Shown here piece by piece: positions 28,782 through 41,150 of a stretch of 64,000 nt of DNA. The stretch covers positions 3,968,001 through 4,032,000 of the forward strand of contig OY725498.1 in assembly GCA_963281255.1 (NCBI GenBank), given 5' to 3'. The stretch is from Aphrocallistes beatrix. Its lineage: Eukaryota > Porifera > Hexactinellida > Sceptrulophora > Aphrocallistidae. The notes beneath the pieces are model-generated. The model saw nothing but the letters and a program-made list of their open reading frames with translations. It made no database searches and was not told the DNA's origin. The position numbers and the translations under genes are program-made. Each line of letters opens with the position of its first letter. The stretch's first letter is position 1.

Positions 28782-29060
28782 CAGTATACCCTCGCTAATC
28801 CGAACAACTCTGTCCAATGATCGAAACATCGTTCTGATTAGTGAATTAACACTAATTCAATGGGGTGTTAACTATAATAAATTGTATTGTTAGAAGATTA
28901 AGGCAGTATTTTGTTTTGATTGCTTTTTGAAAGAGGTTTCTCAATCTTATTGAAAGATATAAGATTATAAACGTTAAATCAAAGCATTGAGACGAATAAT
29001 ATCATATTTTGGGTTTGTGGATTGTAAAAATGAAGTGTTCGGATTAGCGAGGGTATACTG
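28782..29060. mobile_element. Tigger/pogo-like MITE, 279 bp, TA target
   Basis: Terminal inverted repeats are near-perfect over about 25 bp: 'cagtataccctcgctaatcc' at the left and its inverse at the right, within a TA dinucleotide on each side (28780-28781, 29061-29062). The 'CAGTA.ACCCTCGCTAATCCG' type of end is typical of pogo/Tigger elements. No transposase inside. Confidence 0.9.
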
Positions 29061-29348
29061 TACGATTGAAACGCTAGTCAAATTGTACTCTCCAACTTGT
29101 TAAAAAAAAAACCCGTTCTGAGAGTGCCAGTAGTCCGCCAGAATAAGTTTTTCCATCTCAACCGATACCAAATGAACATCTAAAATTGAATATCGATATG
29201 CGTCTACTCTACAATGTGAAAAATGATCATGTGCAAATAAATTGGTTCAGACCCCGGTATCATTATAGTCTAGGATCGAACTGGATGGTAAGTATGGATA
29301 CATTGTTCATCACGAGGAACATATTGCAAGAAGCGATCTGCCTCCATT

Positions 29349-29398
29349 CTTTCCTTAAAAGGAACACAATCTGCTACTTGTGTTCCTTTTAAGGAAAG
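29349..29398. repeat. Perfect 21-bp hairpin
   Basis: Arms 'ctttccttaaaaggaacaca' plus one base (29349-29369) and the exact inverse (29378-29398) enclose an 8-nt loop. Each arm also contains its own short palindrome (TTCCTTAAAAGGAA-like). It could be a tiny MITE or a structured RNA site; nothing coding adjoins it. Confidence 0.75.
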
Positions 29399-29596
29399 AG
29401 TGGACTATGAGTGAGCAAATTAATGGTAAATCTCTCATCTAATATTTGAAATAAAAGTTACTTCAAAGTTTAGAGAATTAAGGAGATAAATCTTATTTAG
29501 AAATATTCAAATATGATAAAAACTCGTAGCAGTTAGAGTACAACTGAAGTGTCAAGCAACATCTCTATCAGATTACAAACATGGAAATAATTTATA

Positions 29597-31398
29597 TCAG
29601 AAAAATTTAATTATTATTTCTTGTTTCCAATCAACAATTATGATTTTGTTCTTGGAGTCAATAGCAATACTACTAGGTCGATAGAAGATATCAGATCCAT
29701 TTCCTATCTGGTGAATCAGTTCTCCTCTCTGGTTAAATACACTAATTACATTTCTGTCATAATCTGAAATTAAAATATTCTCTTCATCATCCAGAGTGAA
29801 GAACTTACTATCACCAACAGCATTACCTGTCCCTCTACTCACAATACTGTGAGAATAGCTGAGACCTCTATTGAATATATGGATACAAGGATTTCCACGG
29901 TCTAATACAAATATTCTATTTTGAGTCAGTTTGATGTCTTGTGGATAATACAAAATACTCTTTCCAAAACTAGTTTTGTATACATGATTTTTAGAATAGA
30001 CAAATACAATATCCTTATTCACATCACAGACATAGATATCTCCACTGTTCTCTGATAATGCTATGCCTGTAACATCTGAGAGTTCATTATTTCCAAACTC
30101 TCCAATGAACTCACCATTCAATTTATAGAAATAGACTTTCGGACCTGATTGACTGACATACACCTTATCATTTCCTATCGCTACACTCCAGGGTCTGTTT
30201 AGCTTACCAGCTCCATTCTCACCGAACTTGAACAGATATTGGCCCTTTTGATCAAATACTTGAACTCTTTGATTCCCATGATCAGCTATGAAGATATTAG
30301 AAGATTTAGCATCGATTGCTATTCCACGAGGATTACTCATCTCTCCATCAGCATTCCCTTTCCTACTAACTGTGAGAATAGGATTATTCTTATTCTGATA
30401 ACGGATCTTCTATCTTATTTTCATTCTTCCCAGATTCCTAACAGAGTGGAGTATGTCTTCATTCCATGACAATGTCACATACGTTTTGGAAGAATTGAAT
30501 CTGATCTCATTCAGTTTTATTTCAATGTTTAGAAGTTGTTGTCGCCTGAAGGATTTAACTAATTCGCTACCTTCAAGATTACTCTCTGTAGTATTTCGCA
30601 TATTATTGAATGCTTCAATATCGTTATCTCTCTTATTTTGTTCTTTCTGATAATTGATTTCAAATTCTTTTAATTCTTGGATTAATTCGTATTCTCTTTC
30701 TCGCAACTGATCGATTAGGAATTGAATCTTAGTAGAAATCTCATTTCTTAAAGTGTTGACATTTTCTATAACATCTTTGCTGTTATCATTACAGGAGACA
30801 AATGAGCCAAAATATGAACACCTAAATGATTGCGAAAGAAATTAATAGACAAATCTCGAACGTTTGTTTCTACTTAGTATGCAATTATTTAAAAATAAAC
30901 TGCTTAAATAAGCATTGTTTTCCAGGAACAGTCTTGATATATGTAAATTGATATGTACTGAACTTTACATTATTGATAATATGACTTTTAGGGCATACTA
31001 TAGTGATTTTTAGTTTCCAATGGGATTACAAAGAGGGATGAGTATGATTTTGTTTATATATGGAATTCGGAGGGGAATTATTTTTGAAAATTACTACCTA
31101 AGAGCCAAGAATTCCCCATTTGTAGGTTTATTTTTGTGGGGATAAAATTTCGCAAGAAAAGTGCCACCCCGATTCCCCAAATTGGAATTTTTTTTTCCCA
31201 CCTCGTTTCTACAGGCCCCGTTTGTGGAGGTTCCACTGTATTATTGAACTATATGCTATAATATACGTATACATCTGCACTAGTATCTATTAATGCGCTT
31301 CCCACACCATGTATTATTTCCATTAAGACAATTAATCAATAAAAAAACTGAACATACCAGATAATAAGAATGAGTAGTATCTGTAAAACAGGATTCAT
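29597..31398 (-). pseudogene. Secreted coiled-coil/NHL-repeat gene, copy E, one in-frame stop
   Basis: Exon 1 (31398-31358, 41 nt) codes MNPVLQILLILII and ends before GTATGT. A 536-nt intron ends in TTTAG, and exon 2 (30821-29597) continues in phase with 'CSYFGSFVSCNDNSKDV', a coiled coil and six NHL blades to a normal C-terminus ('WKQEIIIKFF'). The only break is a TAG at 30412-30410 after 'NLGRMKIR', where copy D has GAG; the reading frame is otherwise preserved through about 1.26 kb of coding sequence. It may be a very young pseudogene, a polymorphic null allele, a sequencing error, or express a truncated secreted coiled coil. Confidence 0.75.
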
Positions 31399-32552
31399 TA
31401 CACCAGATCAATGCTAAAGCTTCAAAGTTAGAAAGTTAATAAGATTCTTAAGTAGACCTGGATATTCGTCGCTTGGACACTTTGTCTTCGGAAAATTTTT
31501 CTGAACTATTATGAAAGTACTACTATTCCAGTTACTATTAGTAAATAAATTCCTCATATTATTGCATTAGTTTTCATTTTAGCCATACCCATACCCAATC
31601 AGATAAACATTTTTTGCAGGAGAGAGGAGGACCGCCAACCATGGGCATTTTAGAAGTGAGCCTACTATACTAGTATAGTCAGGAAAACTAAAAAATACTA
31701 ATTTGTCTCGATTATCATTACTAGGCAATATAATTTGGCACGTGATCGAAATGATTCGGGCAGCCATGTCTATGGACTGTGTTCCCTCTCATTTTCGTGG
31801 GGCACTACTTCTGACAGGGTGAGCAACCGATAATTTGGGGAGTAAAGAGTTTTACTTAATTTCGAGTTCTGCTAAGTGAGGAAACTGATCAAATTCTCGC
31901 CTACCGATGTTTTGTTTAAATAAAGTTAGTTTCCCTATGAATGGAGCTGACAACAGTTTTGCACTTGACTAGAGTGACTGTATTGCCTTGTAAGCTACAT
32001 CAGATTTCGTTGCGCGGAAAGCTGTATTAACTGCGGGTTCTCTTCCTCTAAAAATTCCAGAATGGTTCTTACTCTCTCTATTTAGTATCCATTGCTAAAT
32101 ATAGCTCTGAATAATGCCTAATTATATCTTTTATTAGTGACTGAGATAGTCAATTGCATACGATGCTAAGTTAACATAGTATATACATATTCCCATTCTG
32201 GTTAGGGTATTAAGATCTTTCGATCGATGGTCGTAAAATAGGATCACGATCCTTTTTTGAGGATCAGAGCAGGACCGCAATCCATTTTGAAAAGTAGGAT
32301 CAAATTGGAAATTTAATGTCCCGATTCTGATCCCTTCTCATGATCTGCCTAATTGACACAAGTATATTTCATGTCTATCTATTATATAACAGAAACGGAA
32401 GCTATCTCTGAAATAAAAGTTACTCAGAAAGTTAGAGGATTAAATACAAACATTATTTAGACATATGAAAATACGATAAAAATTCGTACAGTTAGAGTAC
32501 GACTAAAATGTCAAGGATTATTACACAGCAGATTACAAACATGCAAATAATG
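31399..32552. other. Spacer between NHL copies E and F, duplicated elsewhere
   Basis: No gene. The part 31400-31760 is repeated near 34080-34515 ('gacactttgtcttcgg'/'gacactttatcc', 'ccgccaaccatgggcatttt'/'ccgccaatcatgggcatttt'). The part 32070-32220 resembles 26648-26817 upstream of copy D ('atatagctctgaataatg'). These matches mark the extent of the duplicated unit around each secreted-NHL copy. A patch at 32214-32345 is rich in GGATCA/GATC. Confidence 0.6.
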
Positions 32553-34053
32553 TCAGAAAATTTTAATCATTCCTCCTTGTTTCCAATCAACAACGATTAT
32601 TCTGTTCTTTGAGTTGATAGCAATACCCTAGGCCGATAGAAGATATCAGATCAATTTCCTATCTGGTGAATCAGTTCTCCTCTCTGGTTAAATAAAATAA
32701 TGACATCTCTGTCAAAATCTGAAATTAGAATATTCTCTTCATTATCCAGAGTGAAGAACTTACTATCACCAACAGCATTACCTGTCCCTCTACTCACAAT
32801 ACTGTGAGAATAGCCGAGATCTCTGAATATATGGATACAAGGATTTCCTCTATCCAAAACAAATATTCTATCTTGAGTTATTTTGATGTCTTGTGGATGA
32901 TACAACTTACTCTCTCCAAAACTAGTTTTGTATTTAAGATTTTGAGAATAGACAAATACCATATTCTTATTCACATCACAAACGTAGATATCTCCACTGT
33001 TCTCTGATACAGCTATTCCCGCAACATCTGAGAGTTTTTTATTTCCAAACTCTCCAATTAATTCACCATTCAATTCATAGAAATAGACTTTCGGACCTGA
33101 TTGACTGACATAAACCTTATCATTTTCCATACCCCAGGGATTTTTTAGCTTACCAACTCCATTCTCACCGAACTTGTACAGATACTGACCTTTATCATCA
33201 AACACTTGAACTCTGTGATTCCAAGCATCAACTATGAAGATATTAGAAGATTTAGCACCGATTGCTATTCCACGAGGATTATTCATCTCTCCATCAGCAT
33301 TCCCTTTCCTACTAGCTGTGAGAATAGGATTAATCTTGTTTTGATAACGAATCGTCTCTCTTATTTCGATTCTTCCCAGATTCCTAACAGAGTGGAGTAT
33401 ATCTTCATTCCATGACAATGTCACATATGTTTTGGAGGAATTGAATCTGATCTCATTCAGTTTTAATTCAATATCTAGAAGGTATTTTGCCTGAGAGATT
33501 TGACGAATTCGCTACCTTCAACATTATTCTCTGTAATATTTCGCATATATTTTAATGATTTGATATCTTTGTCTCTCTTATCTTGTTCTTTCCGATAATT
33601 AGTCTCAAATTCATTTAATTCTTGATTTAATGTATTTTCTCTTTCTCGCAACTGATCGATTAGAAAATGGAACTTGGTAGAAATCTCACTTCTTAACTAT
33701 TAACATTTTCTATAACCTCGTTGCTGTTATCATTACAAGACGCAAATAAGCCAAAATACGAGAAACTAAACGATTGTGAAAGAAATCAATAGATTCAAAT
33801 CTCGATTGTGGGGTATTTCATTAAATATATAATTAAATTTCGTCAGTCTTTTCATCAATTTTATTAGACATTATATTATTTTTGTTAGTCTGTTCATCAA
33901 TTTTGTTAGACGTTTCACCAATTTTGGTAGAGGTGATTTAATACATGAATTATTTCCATTATATACATGAATTATTTCCATTAACATGATTCAATTAAAA
34001 AACTGAACATACCAGATAATAAGAAAGAGTAGTATCTGTGAAACAGGATTCAT
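32553..34053 (-). pseudogene. Secreted coiled-coil/NHL-repeat gene, copy F, heavily decayed
   Basis: The 41-nt signal exon is still recognisable (34053-34013; MNPVSQILLFLII, then GTATGT), and exon 2 starts at 33765 after TTTAG. Compared with copies D and E, a one-base loss early in the coiled coil ('AATGTTAATAGTTAAG') causes a frameshift and stop. A further indel lies near 33485, and a GGA-to-TGA change truncates the last blade at 32651. Another base loss follows in the C-terminal blade. The central frame 33424-32651 still reads as five NHL blades. Clearly a pseudogene from the same tandem duplication as D and E. Confidence 0.85.
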
Positions 34054-35517
34054 TAAACCAGATCAATGCTAAAACTTGAAAGTTAGAAAGTCAATAAATT
34101 TCTTAAGTAAAACTGGATGTTCGTCGCTTGGACACTTTATCCTATACTATTTAATATTCATATGGTAGTAAAAATACTTTTATCGCATCATTTTTCATTT
34201 TAGCCATATGGTATTTGTAGCCATGCTTTTTAAAGCTATAAAGTTACTTCAAATATCATTTATTCATTAAAAGAGCTTCAGAAATTGGATTCGTGGAGCA
34301 TATGATAGCTTAGACCAGGCCTGCCTAACATGCTGCTACTGGCAGCTTTATTGGCTCACAAGCCGGGGGATACCCATACCCAATCAGATAAACATATTTT
34401 TGAAAGATAGAGGATAGGACCGCCAATCATGGGCATTTTAGATGTGAGCCTACTAGACTAGTATAGTCAGGAAAACTAAAAAAAGATTACTAATTTGCCT
34501 CGATTATTACACTAGGCATATGCGGCAAGTTTTGGAAAAGGAAATTAAACCTGGGGGTCAAGAGCGAGAGAAGCGAGCGACGGTAAGAGGGTCTTGGGGG
34601 CGGAAAATAACTTCCCAGAATGAACTTCTGGAAAAGATTCCTCCTGTTTAAAATTTGACTATAGATTCGAAAATCTGAATTTACCTGAGTAGATTTAAGA
34701 CACGTAGAACTGATAGAATAATAGGGAAGGGGAAGATACATAAATAAGACATATGCAAACAAACTGAGCTGAATAAAATAAAAATCAACAAACATCTAAC
34801 ATCTATACACTGTTTCTGAAGTTTAATGCTGCTCCTCTCTCTCAAGTGTGTGATCTAGATGAAGAAGTTTTCATAAATTATCACCGTCCTAACTCATTCA
34901 TTTGGTGTGTAGTGTACAATGCAGATATTAAAGGTCAGAATTCGAGGAGAAAGAGGATGAAATCAGTATTTAAACCCGCTAAAGCCCTGGAATGTTGTAG
35001 CGCATTTCCTGTTTAAGTCATTTGGGCGCAGAAACACTACAAGTTTAATTCAAACTATAAATAGTAAAAAACCCATGGCATCCGAAACATCAAAATTAAT
35101 TAATAGCAACTCGATCACTTTAAGTTTAGAGGATTTTACAAAACTACATATGTATAAAGTCTGAGAATAGTTCGCACACTCGCATCTGTATTATAATATG
35201 ATATCATCAGACAACCAACTACGAATCATTTACGTAAGTAATTAACTGCAACGTATAATGATCAAATCAATTCCATAATTGCTATGTTTTCATTTGTGAA
35301 AGCCTTGGTTTGAGGTAATTTAGAATGCATAAATAGGACTTCATTGATTCAATAATAGCTGCAAAATTCAATAGGCTTCTGTATATATATTGGAATTCTA
35401 TTCATTCTAACTCAACCATATAATACCTCTATATTCACATTACAACCTCAATTCTGCTCGATTGACGCTTCTAATTTCTAACTTACAAACTCCCTATCTA
35501 ATTTTTTCTATTCAAAT
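34054..35517. other. Region between the NHL array and SNIP1
   Basis: 34080-34515 duplicates the spacer upstream of copy E. The remainder, up to the SNIP1 start, is AT-rich without gene signals apart from what may be the SNIP1 promoter. A 101-codon minus frame (34490-34795) has no coding features. Confidence 0.5.
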
Positions 35518-36579
35518 ATGACTCATAGCCCTAACGGTGCTAAACCTCGCTTTCATGAGGTGGAACACAAACTGTATGACCGGATTTCCTCGCGACTTTC
35601 GTCAGCTCGACAAAACCGCGAGAGGTCGAAAGGTGCTGAGGAAATTCGAAGTGTTAGGTCACCACTTAGAGTATCGAGACGTGACAGGGACAATGTAGGG
35701 CCAAGATCGCTGCGATTTCGTGACGAGTCTCGCACGCGGAAAAACGGTACAGACAATCTCCACGATCGGAGAGATCGGTTCCGTAGCAGATCTCGTTCCC
35801 CGGTTACGAGAGAGAGAGGGACACACGCTAACTCAGAAAAGAATACCAGTCGAGTTAGGAGGAGGGACCGGCGGTCATTTAGCGGACCGAGACGGCGCCA
35901 CAGGAGTAGATCCACTTCCGAGAGTCCCCGGCGAAGGAACGGACACAAAAATTCCCCCCGGGACGAGAACAGGTCCGAGAGGTGGGCCTGGAGTAACGGT
36001 GACGAGAAAAAAATCGCAAAAGTAGAAGCGAAGAAAAACGAAGAAGCATGTAAACCGGACTTCTCGCTCACCGGCAAGCTGGCAGAAGACACGAACACGT
36101 ACAAGGGGGTGGTGATAAAGTACAACGAACCTACCGAGGCAAGGATGCCTAAAAAGCGGTGGAGACTGTACCCCTTCAAGGGGGACGAGTCCCTCCCCAC
36201 CCTCTACATACACAGACAGAGCGCATATATGATCGGGCGGGACCGGGCCGTGACTGACTTCCCCGTGCACCATCCCTCCTGCTCCAAGCAGCACGCAGTC
36301 TTCCAGTACAGACTCGTGGAGGTAGAGAAGGGCGATGGCTCGAAAAGTCGACAAATTAAACTTTACATAATCGACCTAAACTCGACGAATGGTACCTATG
36401 TCAACAATAAACGCATCGAACCTCAGAGATACATCGAACTGAAAGCCACAGATATGCTAAGATTCGGCTTCAGCAGTCGCGAGTATATTCTCTTGAATGA
36501 GGACTCGAACGAGGAAGAGATCCAACAGGGCAGTGATCAGGAAGAGAACTGTGACTCCAGTCAAGATTCAGACGCGTAG
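35518..36579 (+). CDS. SNIP1: SNIP1-like nuclear FHA-domain protein
   Basis: The ATG at 35518 opens 353 codons without introns. Residues 25-165 are Arg/Ser-rich ('RSRSRSPVTRERG', 'PRRRHRSRSTSESPRRR'), typical of spliceosome-associated proteins. Residues ~214-327 form an FHA phosphothreonine-binding domain with GR (240-241), S-x-x-H ('SCSKQHA') and 'NSTNGTYVNN'. The C-terminus is acidic. SNIP1 in animals joins splicing and transcription complexes (activated spliceosome/RES-like, SMAD, p300) and microRNA processing. The conserved leader 'EARMPKKRWRLYPFKGDE' just before the FHA core is diagnostic of this family. Coding GC is well above the flanks, which produces long spurious antisense frames. 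Confidence 0.92.
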   Translation: MTHSPNGAKPRFHEVEHKLYDRISSRLSSARQNRERSKGAEEIRSVRSPLRVSRRDRDNVGPRSLRFRDESRTRKNGTDNLHDRRDRFRSRSRSPVTRERGTHANSEKNTSRVRRRDRRSFSGPRRRHRSRSTSESPRRRNGHKNSPRDENRSERWAWSNGDEKKIAKVEAKKNEEACKPDFSLTGKLAEDTNTYKGVVIKYNEPTEARMPKKRWRLYPFKGDESLPTLYIHRQSAYMIGRDRAVTDFPVHHPSCSKQHAVFQYRLVEVEKGDGSKSRQIKLYIIDLNSTNGTYVNNKRIEPQRYIELKATDMLRFGFSSREYILLNEDSNEEEIQQGSDQEENCDSSQDSDA

Positions 36580-36784
36580 GGCGCCCTATTTATACTTATC
36601 TTATGATTAGTTGTGTACCCCCCCCCACGTACACACATACAGGTAGATAGGAGCTAATTCATAAGGCAGTCCTAAAGTGTACACTTTGATATATGAGATC
36701 TTATATGATATATAAGGATAAGCAGCATCAAGCATTACAATCATTTTATCACTGTATTTCTAATATTTTTTGCAGGGGAGGGTA

Positions 36785-37004
36785 GAGGTCGCAACGGGCC
36801 TGAATTGTCGTCCCGAAGCAAACAAGCGTATAGCTATCCCGCGTCTACCTGAACTATACTGGAAAGTATGTTTCTCAAAATAACTTAATTAAATACAACC
36901 TCTGGAAGAAATGAAATCATCGAGAATATTTGTAATTGTTGATAACTAAACTCAAAAACGTAAGGTCGGTTGGGCTTTGGGCTCGGGCCGGGCTTGCGAC
37001 CTCT
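36785..37004. repeat. Imperfect inverted-repeat element after SNIP1
   Basis: The left end 'agaggtcgcaacgggcc' and right end 'gggccgggcttgcgacctct' are imperfect inverses about 220 bp apart. A single related end ('ccgggcttgcgacctcgac') is found at 55545-55565. Likely a MITE; no target duplication was recognised. Confidence 0.45.
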
Positions 37005-37468
37005 AGTGGAGGGTAACAGAGGTTTGGCGCCTAAATCAGCATCAGAATGAAATGGTATTACTCGTTAATTGATTACTGTATTATGTCCCGTAACGGATTT
37101 TGACACGTTAGTACTAAATATAAAAGCCGTATGGGCCGGCGAAGTTAATACTATACACAATACGATTTTTGATCCGACACCTCGCGACACAATCGTGTCT
37201 ACAATATGTTTTCTTATTAGTAAAAATAATGCAGCTTATTTTCTCTGCTTTCAGATAGTAAATAATTCTGATCAAGATTGTGACAGTCAGTTTTTCGATC
37301 CATTTTTATTTAACTTTATTCTGTAAATTATTCGAAAAATATATCAAAAGTCCCATCACGTGAGACAGGATTGTTCTTAAAATTAAATTATTTACACGTA
37401 TCATTTAGCAGCCAGTTAAATGTATCATTTCATTCATCAGTTATAATAAATGCCAAAAAGAGGTTGGT

Positions 37469-40400
37469 TTACAACATTACCATACCATTAGAATGGAGGC
37501 AGTTGTAAGTGGAGTAGAATCCTTCCTCATCATAGTCTATCATGCAGGTGAGTATGTTGTTCTCATAATCACTCTCTAAGATCGCCTTCAGAGGGTTGAT
37601 CGTCATCTAAGTACAGAAGTTTATTGTAGAAATTATAACGAGTTTAAGTCTGTTCGACTATTAGCAATTATTCTAATAACAAAATATTCGTCTATACTAA
37701 CTAGAGGAAATTACCTTCACAAGCAAGCGAATTTAGAGCAAAATGTGACTTGATAAGGCAAACTACAGTGCATAGGCGCCAAGTTTTGGAAAATAAAATA
37801 AAACCTGTGGGGCCCAGAAATAATTTTAATCTTAGACGCTCAAATATCGATCTACAGCTATTGTTGTCACCTAGGGAAAAGAAAATCTCGTAGTATAGTG
37901 GAATAAAAATGTAATTGGGATATATATCTAGACTCAATTAACATAATTTTGGGGTTTAGTTGTAACTTATAAATTTGTGTGAAGTCCTGCCATACCACAG
38001 CTTCCTCCACTGCCCGGCACCACGGCCCCCACAGATACCCACACTTGGCGCCTATGCTACACTGTACTCACATAATAACCTGAAATCCTTTAATGTAAAT
38101 ATACGTTTAGGATTTTGTCTGACGTATACATACATGCCAACTGTCCCGTTTTCACATGAAATTTCTCCATTATGGAGTCCATGTATAATACTTTTCTAAT
38201 GCGTCTCGCCATGTCCCGCTTTTACCATGGCTCAAGTTGGCATGTATGCGTCTACATACTAAAATCATTGAGATGTGTCAAATAATTAATTTGTGTCTGT
38301 CTCCTCACCTCCACTGTATAGGTGCCAGGTGGTACATCGGTCACATCGATCCACTGACAGTCCAACTCGGCCCCGTAACTGTCCCCGCAGTTCACTGAGA
38401 TACCTTGAAACTCATCGCAAGCGAATTGCTTGTCCACTGAGGCCGCACAGTAACTGTCCTCCAAGCAAAAGCTGGCCTTGTGTCCCTCGGCGACACGAGT
38501 GCCATCAACACCTAGCAGGTGGTACGAGACGAACACCTCCATGGAGTGGAAGTGTTTGTGGCAGTTATGCCATATCCATTCGTGTTTAGGTACAGGGGGG
38601 AAGAATGGTAGGAGACCGAAGTTGTCCGTGTAACTATCGAATCTAAAGTTTTAATGGATCACACATCTAAATTTTAAAAAATGCATTGAGTCCAACTGCC
38701 TAATTGTAAGTTGCCGGGGCGATCAGTTATTTTTAGTTCCATTTTCTACCATTGAAAAACCATTATTTTAGATAAAAGCGATTTATTAATGACTGTAATC
38801 TTACAAGTGGTTTAATAAATAGGAAGTGGAAATGATCTATTGAAAGCGTGACATAAATTTCTAGCACCTCTTTAGGGGTTTAGGGGGAGGGGGGATTATT
38901 CGAATGAAGGGTATTATTCACACACAACATTCTCAATCTCAGCCAGTCTTATTGTGACATAAATGTTTGAGTCCAGGAACGCTAAATATTTCTTACCTGA
39001 GCAATTTCCTTTCTTGAAGCGGGTTATTTCTGTCCACACTGCTGGCGAGACAATTGTCATCTATGGCACATGTTAGCTCCCCGACCAGTTTATGGTCTAC
39101 TCGGTTCCTCTCTCTGCCGTCCAGTTCTACCGCCTTGCTGGTAGAGTTGTAGTATCTTAAAGTTCTCTCGAAGAACAGCAAGCTGGGAACCAGATCAGGC
39201 ACTTCTGTAAAGCAAACGATAGAGAGTCTTTAAATTAAAAAAACAACACGAAAATACTACAGTGAAACCCGTTACTATGACCTTAGGTGACTATCATAGT
39301 AACGGGTTTCCTTAGGGTTTCAACCTTTTTTGGCTGTGGACCCCTTATAGCAATTTTCCTATATTCTGTGGACCCCTTCCTATTAATCGTAATACAAAAT
39401 TTTGAATCCTGTGGACCCCTTGATATCTTCTGTGGACCACTAAGGGGTCCAGGTTGAGAACCACTGCCTTAGGGGATGCAAGAAACAATGCCAGATAAAT
39501 AATGTTTAATTTTTTACTTTGAAGAATCTGAGCATATTATGGAGAAAATGTTGTCAGCTTTCAGGGGCATTGCCCCTGGACCCCACTGGGGGCTTACAAC
39601 ACCTCCAGACCCCATCTAGGTGTTGTGTCCCCCACTTCCATTGAAATATCTGGCTACCCCACTGCTAATTAAAATGTTCCTAAAATTCTAACTTCCATAT
39701 CTGAGCTAAGTCATGGACATACGTACATAGTACGTATACATATAATCTAGCTATTTATCTTCAATCTTCAATTAGACATTCCTGAGACATGGCCCAACCC
39801 TCTCCCCTCCTCAAAGAGACACCCACGGCTACCTGGAATGTGCTGCTGGCTGACAGAGTACACACAGTGCAACTAGTGCATGGGACGATCTCAGGGAAGA
39901 GAGTGATCTTCTTCGATGGAGTCGAGGTACACAGGAAGAATTGGATGATCGCTTTGGTGGGACGCGAAGAATTCAAGATGGGAGGCAAGAAGTTTATTCT
40001 GAGCATAGAGCCCGACGGTATGTTCTTCACCTACACTCTATTCGTGAATGGAAAACGACTGGATAAGTTCGTTCAGGCGATGAAAAAGTCTTTAATCGTC
40101 TGGACACCGACTGTGGACAAGTCTACACACAGAGTCACCTTAGACAAGACTACAGTGGATCTGTATGTGGATGGGGAAAAGATCGAAATGGAATCTGAGT
40201 TCTCTGATGAAGGAACTGAAAGTTATTTCACCATTGGAAATGAACCCGCGTTATTGAGATCTTTCTCTTCCGGTGTGAAGAAGGAGGGAATAGTGTATCA
40301 ACTCTACACTGGAGAGGAGTGTACACTCGTTCCTGCTCAAAAGGAATAGTCGCAGTTATCTCTTATTTTATTAAACATCAGAGCGCACAAGATATTTCTT

Positions 40401-41077
40401 TATTTTATTGCATCATATATACGTAACTTCGAGCTACTGAGAATTTAATACCGTATGTAACCTTGTCTATGGGTACATTGTTCTAGATTACAAATATGGA
40501 ATAAAAGTTCTGTCTTAAACTTTTGTTTTAAAGAAATGCAAAAAATCTGTCGACCTCAGTTGACGAGTAAACGGAAGTTTAGTCGCTGATATTTTAGAAT
40601 GGAATTACAAACTGCTGGGAAACATGAATTTGTTCTAAAGCTGAATAGAATTGATAGGAGAGTGAGAGTGAGCATTTTGGAGAGTATTATGTATTAGAGT
40701 AAAGAGAAAGTGGGCATTTTGAGTTTGAAATAATATAAAATGGCACGAGAGTGGTATTTTTATTTCGTGAGGGGTGGGTGATTGTCATTTATTATTTGTT
40801 AGAATGAATGGGAGAATGAAAGTGAGGATTCAATAATGTAATTCAAAGAAATATCAGCGACGAAACATCCGCCATTCCAGTTGACGGCCTTTTAATATGA
40901 AGAAAATTGAGTTTTACCTTTATTTATGTGTTAATTGGTTTACCATTGTGTCTGGGAGTTTTACAGTGCACTGCTCGACCGTTGATTCTTTCGTCAATTC
41001 CCTACTCACTGAATTTGAATATCCAATCGTTAGGAGTTGGCCAACCAATCAATACAACCAAAAACTAAACTTTATAG

Positions 41078-41150
<73 letters not shown>

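Noticed and set aside
35553-36354. Long minus-strand frames of 215 and 159 codons opposite SNIP1
   Set aside because: They are antisense shadows of the GC-rich, Arg/Ser-repeat coding region of SNIP1, with low-complexity translations and no domain.
37069-37326. 85-codon plus-strand frame after SNIP1
   Set aside because: It has an acceptor-like site in the middle but no start context, domain or link to SNIP1, which ends in its own stop at 36579.
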